NCBI GenBank assembly: GCA_934047225.1
Contig: OW203987.1
Location: 1,639,501-1,703,500, forward strand
Reading direction: 5' to 3'
Source of the DNA: Ypsolopha sequella
Taxonomy: Eukaryota > Arthropoda > Insecta > Lepidoptera > Ypsolophidae
Length of the DNA: 64,000 nt
The notes beneath the pieces are model-generated. The model ran no database searches. It saw only the letters and a list, made by a program, of their open reading frames with translations, and had not been told where the DNA came from. This document shows, one piece after another, positions 63,520-64,000 of the stretch. Numbering within the stretch: position 1 is the first letter of the stretch; each line of letters begins with the position of its first letter. The translations under genes were made by a program, and so were the position numbers.

Positions 63520-63967
63520 GCGCTGGCATGGTATAAGATTTTACAATAAACTTCAAAAGAGGTCCTTACTTTGTCAGAGAATAAGTTTAAACTGTATATT
63601 AAGCAGGGCGTACTGAAAAAGGCATATTATAAAATAAATTAATATTTGGATGATGGTGAAGCATGGTGTTACAGTGATAATGATAGTAAGTTATAATTTA
63701 ATTAAGTAGTATAATTTCCTAACTTATGATTCCTCTAACTAAGGTGTAAACATTATATATTTTACCTATCATTTAAATCGTAAATATATTGCTACATAAA
63801 TTAAATAAACCTTTAATTTAGTTCATGTACATTTATTATTTTATTACATATATTTTCTTTATTAGATTAAATTTGACGTGTAAAAAGTGTATATATCTAT
63901 ACCTGCTTTGCAAAATAAACTATTTGAGTTTTGAATTTGAATTTGAATTGAATTTGAATTTGAATCT
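63520..63967 (+). mobile_element. LINE 3' end, family A, with decayed RT tail
   Basis: 63525-63690 matches the last codons of the LINE at 45884-47098 (GGTATAAGATTTTACAATAA) but has a one-base deletion (CTTCAAAAGAG) and other changes. The UTR has an internal gap, and the tail TTTGAATTTGAATTGAATTT ends it. Confidence 0.85.
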
Positions 63968-64000
63968 GGACTGACCAGGCTACGAAGGATCTACAAGAGC

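Overview
The window is a stretch of eukaryotic, intron-bearing, AT-rich nuclear DNA that is most likely from a moth or butterfly (Lepidoptera). The basis is an arthropod-type ZAD/C2H2 zinc-finger gene, short exons with consensus GT/AG splice sites, and a dense load of LINEs, tRNA-derived SINEs, hairpin MITEs and one Ty3/gypsy element of insect type. The species is not determined. No bacterial operons, CRISPR arrays or complete viral genomes were seen.

Three host genes can be assembled exon by exon in frame. (1) A minus-strand ARL16-like small GTPase has three exons between 13294 and 6335 and would encode 193 aa. Its second intron carries a 46-bp VNTR and a dispersed transposon. (2) A plus-strand DUSP12-like dual-specificity phosphatase has nine exons between 16066 and 25176 and would encode 420 aa. 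Its introns are loaded with MITEs, retroposons and THAP-transposon debris. The two genes are divergent, about 2.8 kb apart from start codon to start codon. (3) A minus-strand ZAD-C2H2 zinc-finger protein has six exons between 40784 and 30928 and would encode 439 aa with eight fingers. Its introns hold a complete, young Ty3/gypsy retrotransposon (35056-39539), a perfect-palindrome SINE insertion (31589-31941), and a fivefold tandem amplification of an exon end with its splice donor (34112-34419).

The rest is mobile or satellite DNA. 1-6.1 kb holds LINE tails, a 148-bp minisatellite, a Pif1-helicase fragment, a long hairpin and an RTE reverse-transcriptase fragment. 26-30.5 kb is a Jockey/CR1-type LINE with an intact 986-aa ORF2, lodged inside a TIR element. 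42.1 kb is a THAP-bearing TIR element. 45.9-48.5 kb is a 5'-truncated LINE split by a 701-bp TA-flanked mariner-like element that retains a transposase C-terminus. 50-51.8 kb is a 1.8-kb foldback element. 55.9-63.5 kb is a satellite-rich end with four unrelated tandem arrays (72, ~41, ~31 and 78 bp) plus an RNase H-bearing LINE on the minus strand.

The three host genes have no evident joint pathway: a ciliary/ARL-type GTPase, a zinc-binding phosphatase and a DNA-binding transcription factor. Their main shared feature is that transposons populate their introns without breaking the reading frames. All assignments come from reading translations and repeats by eye; no database or alignment was run.
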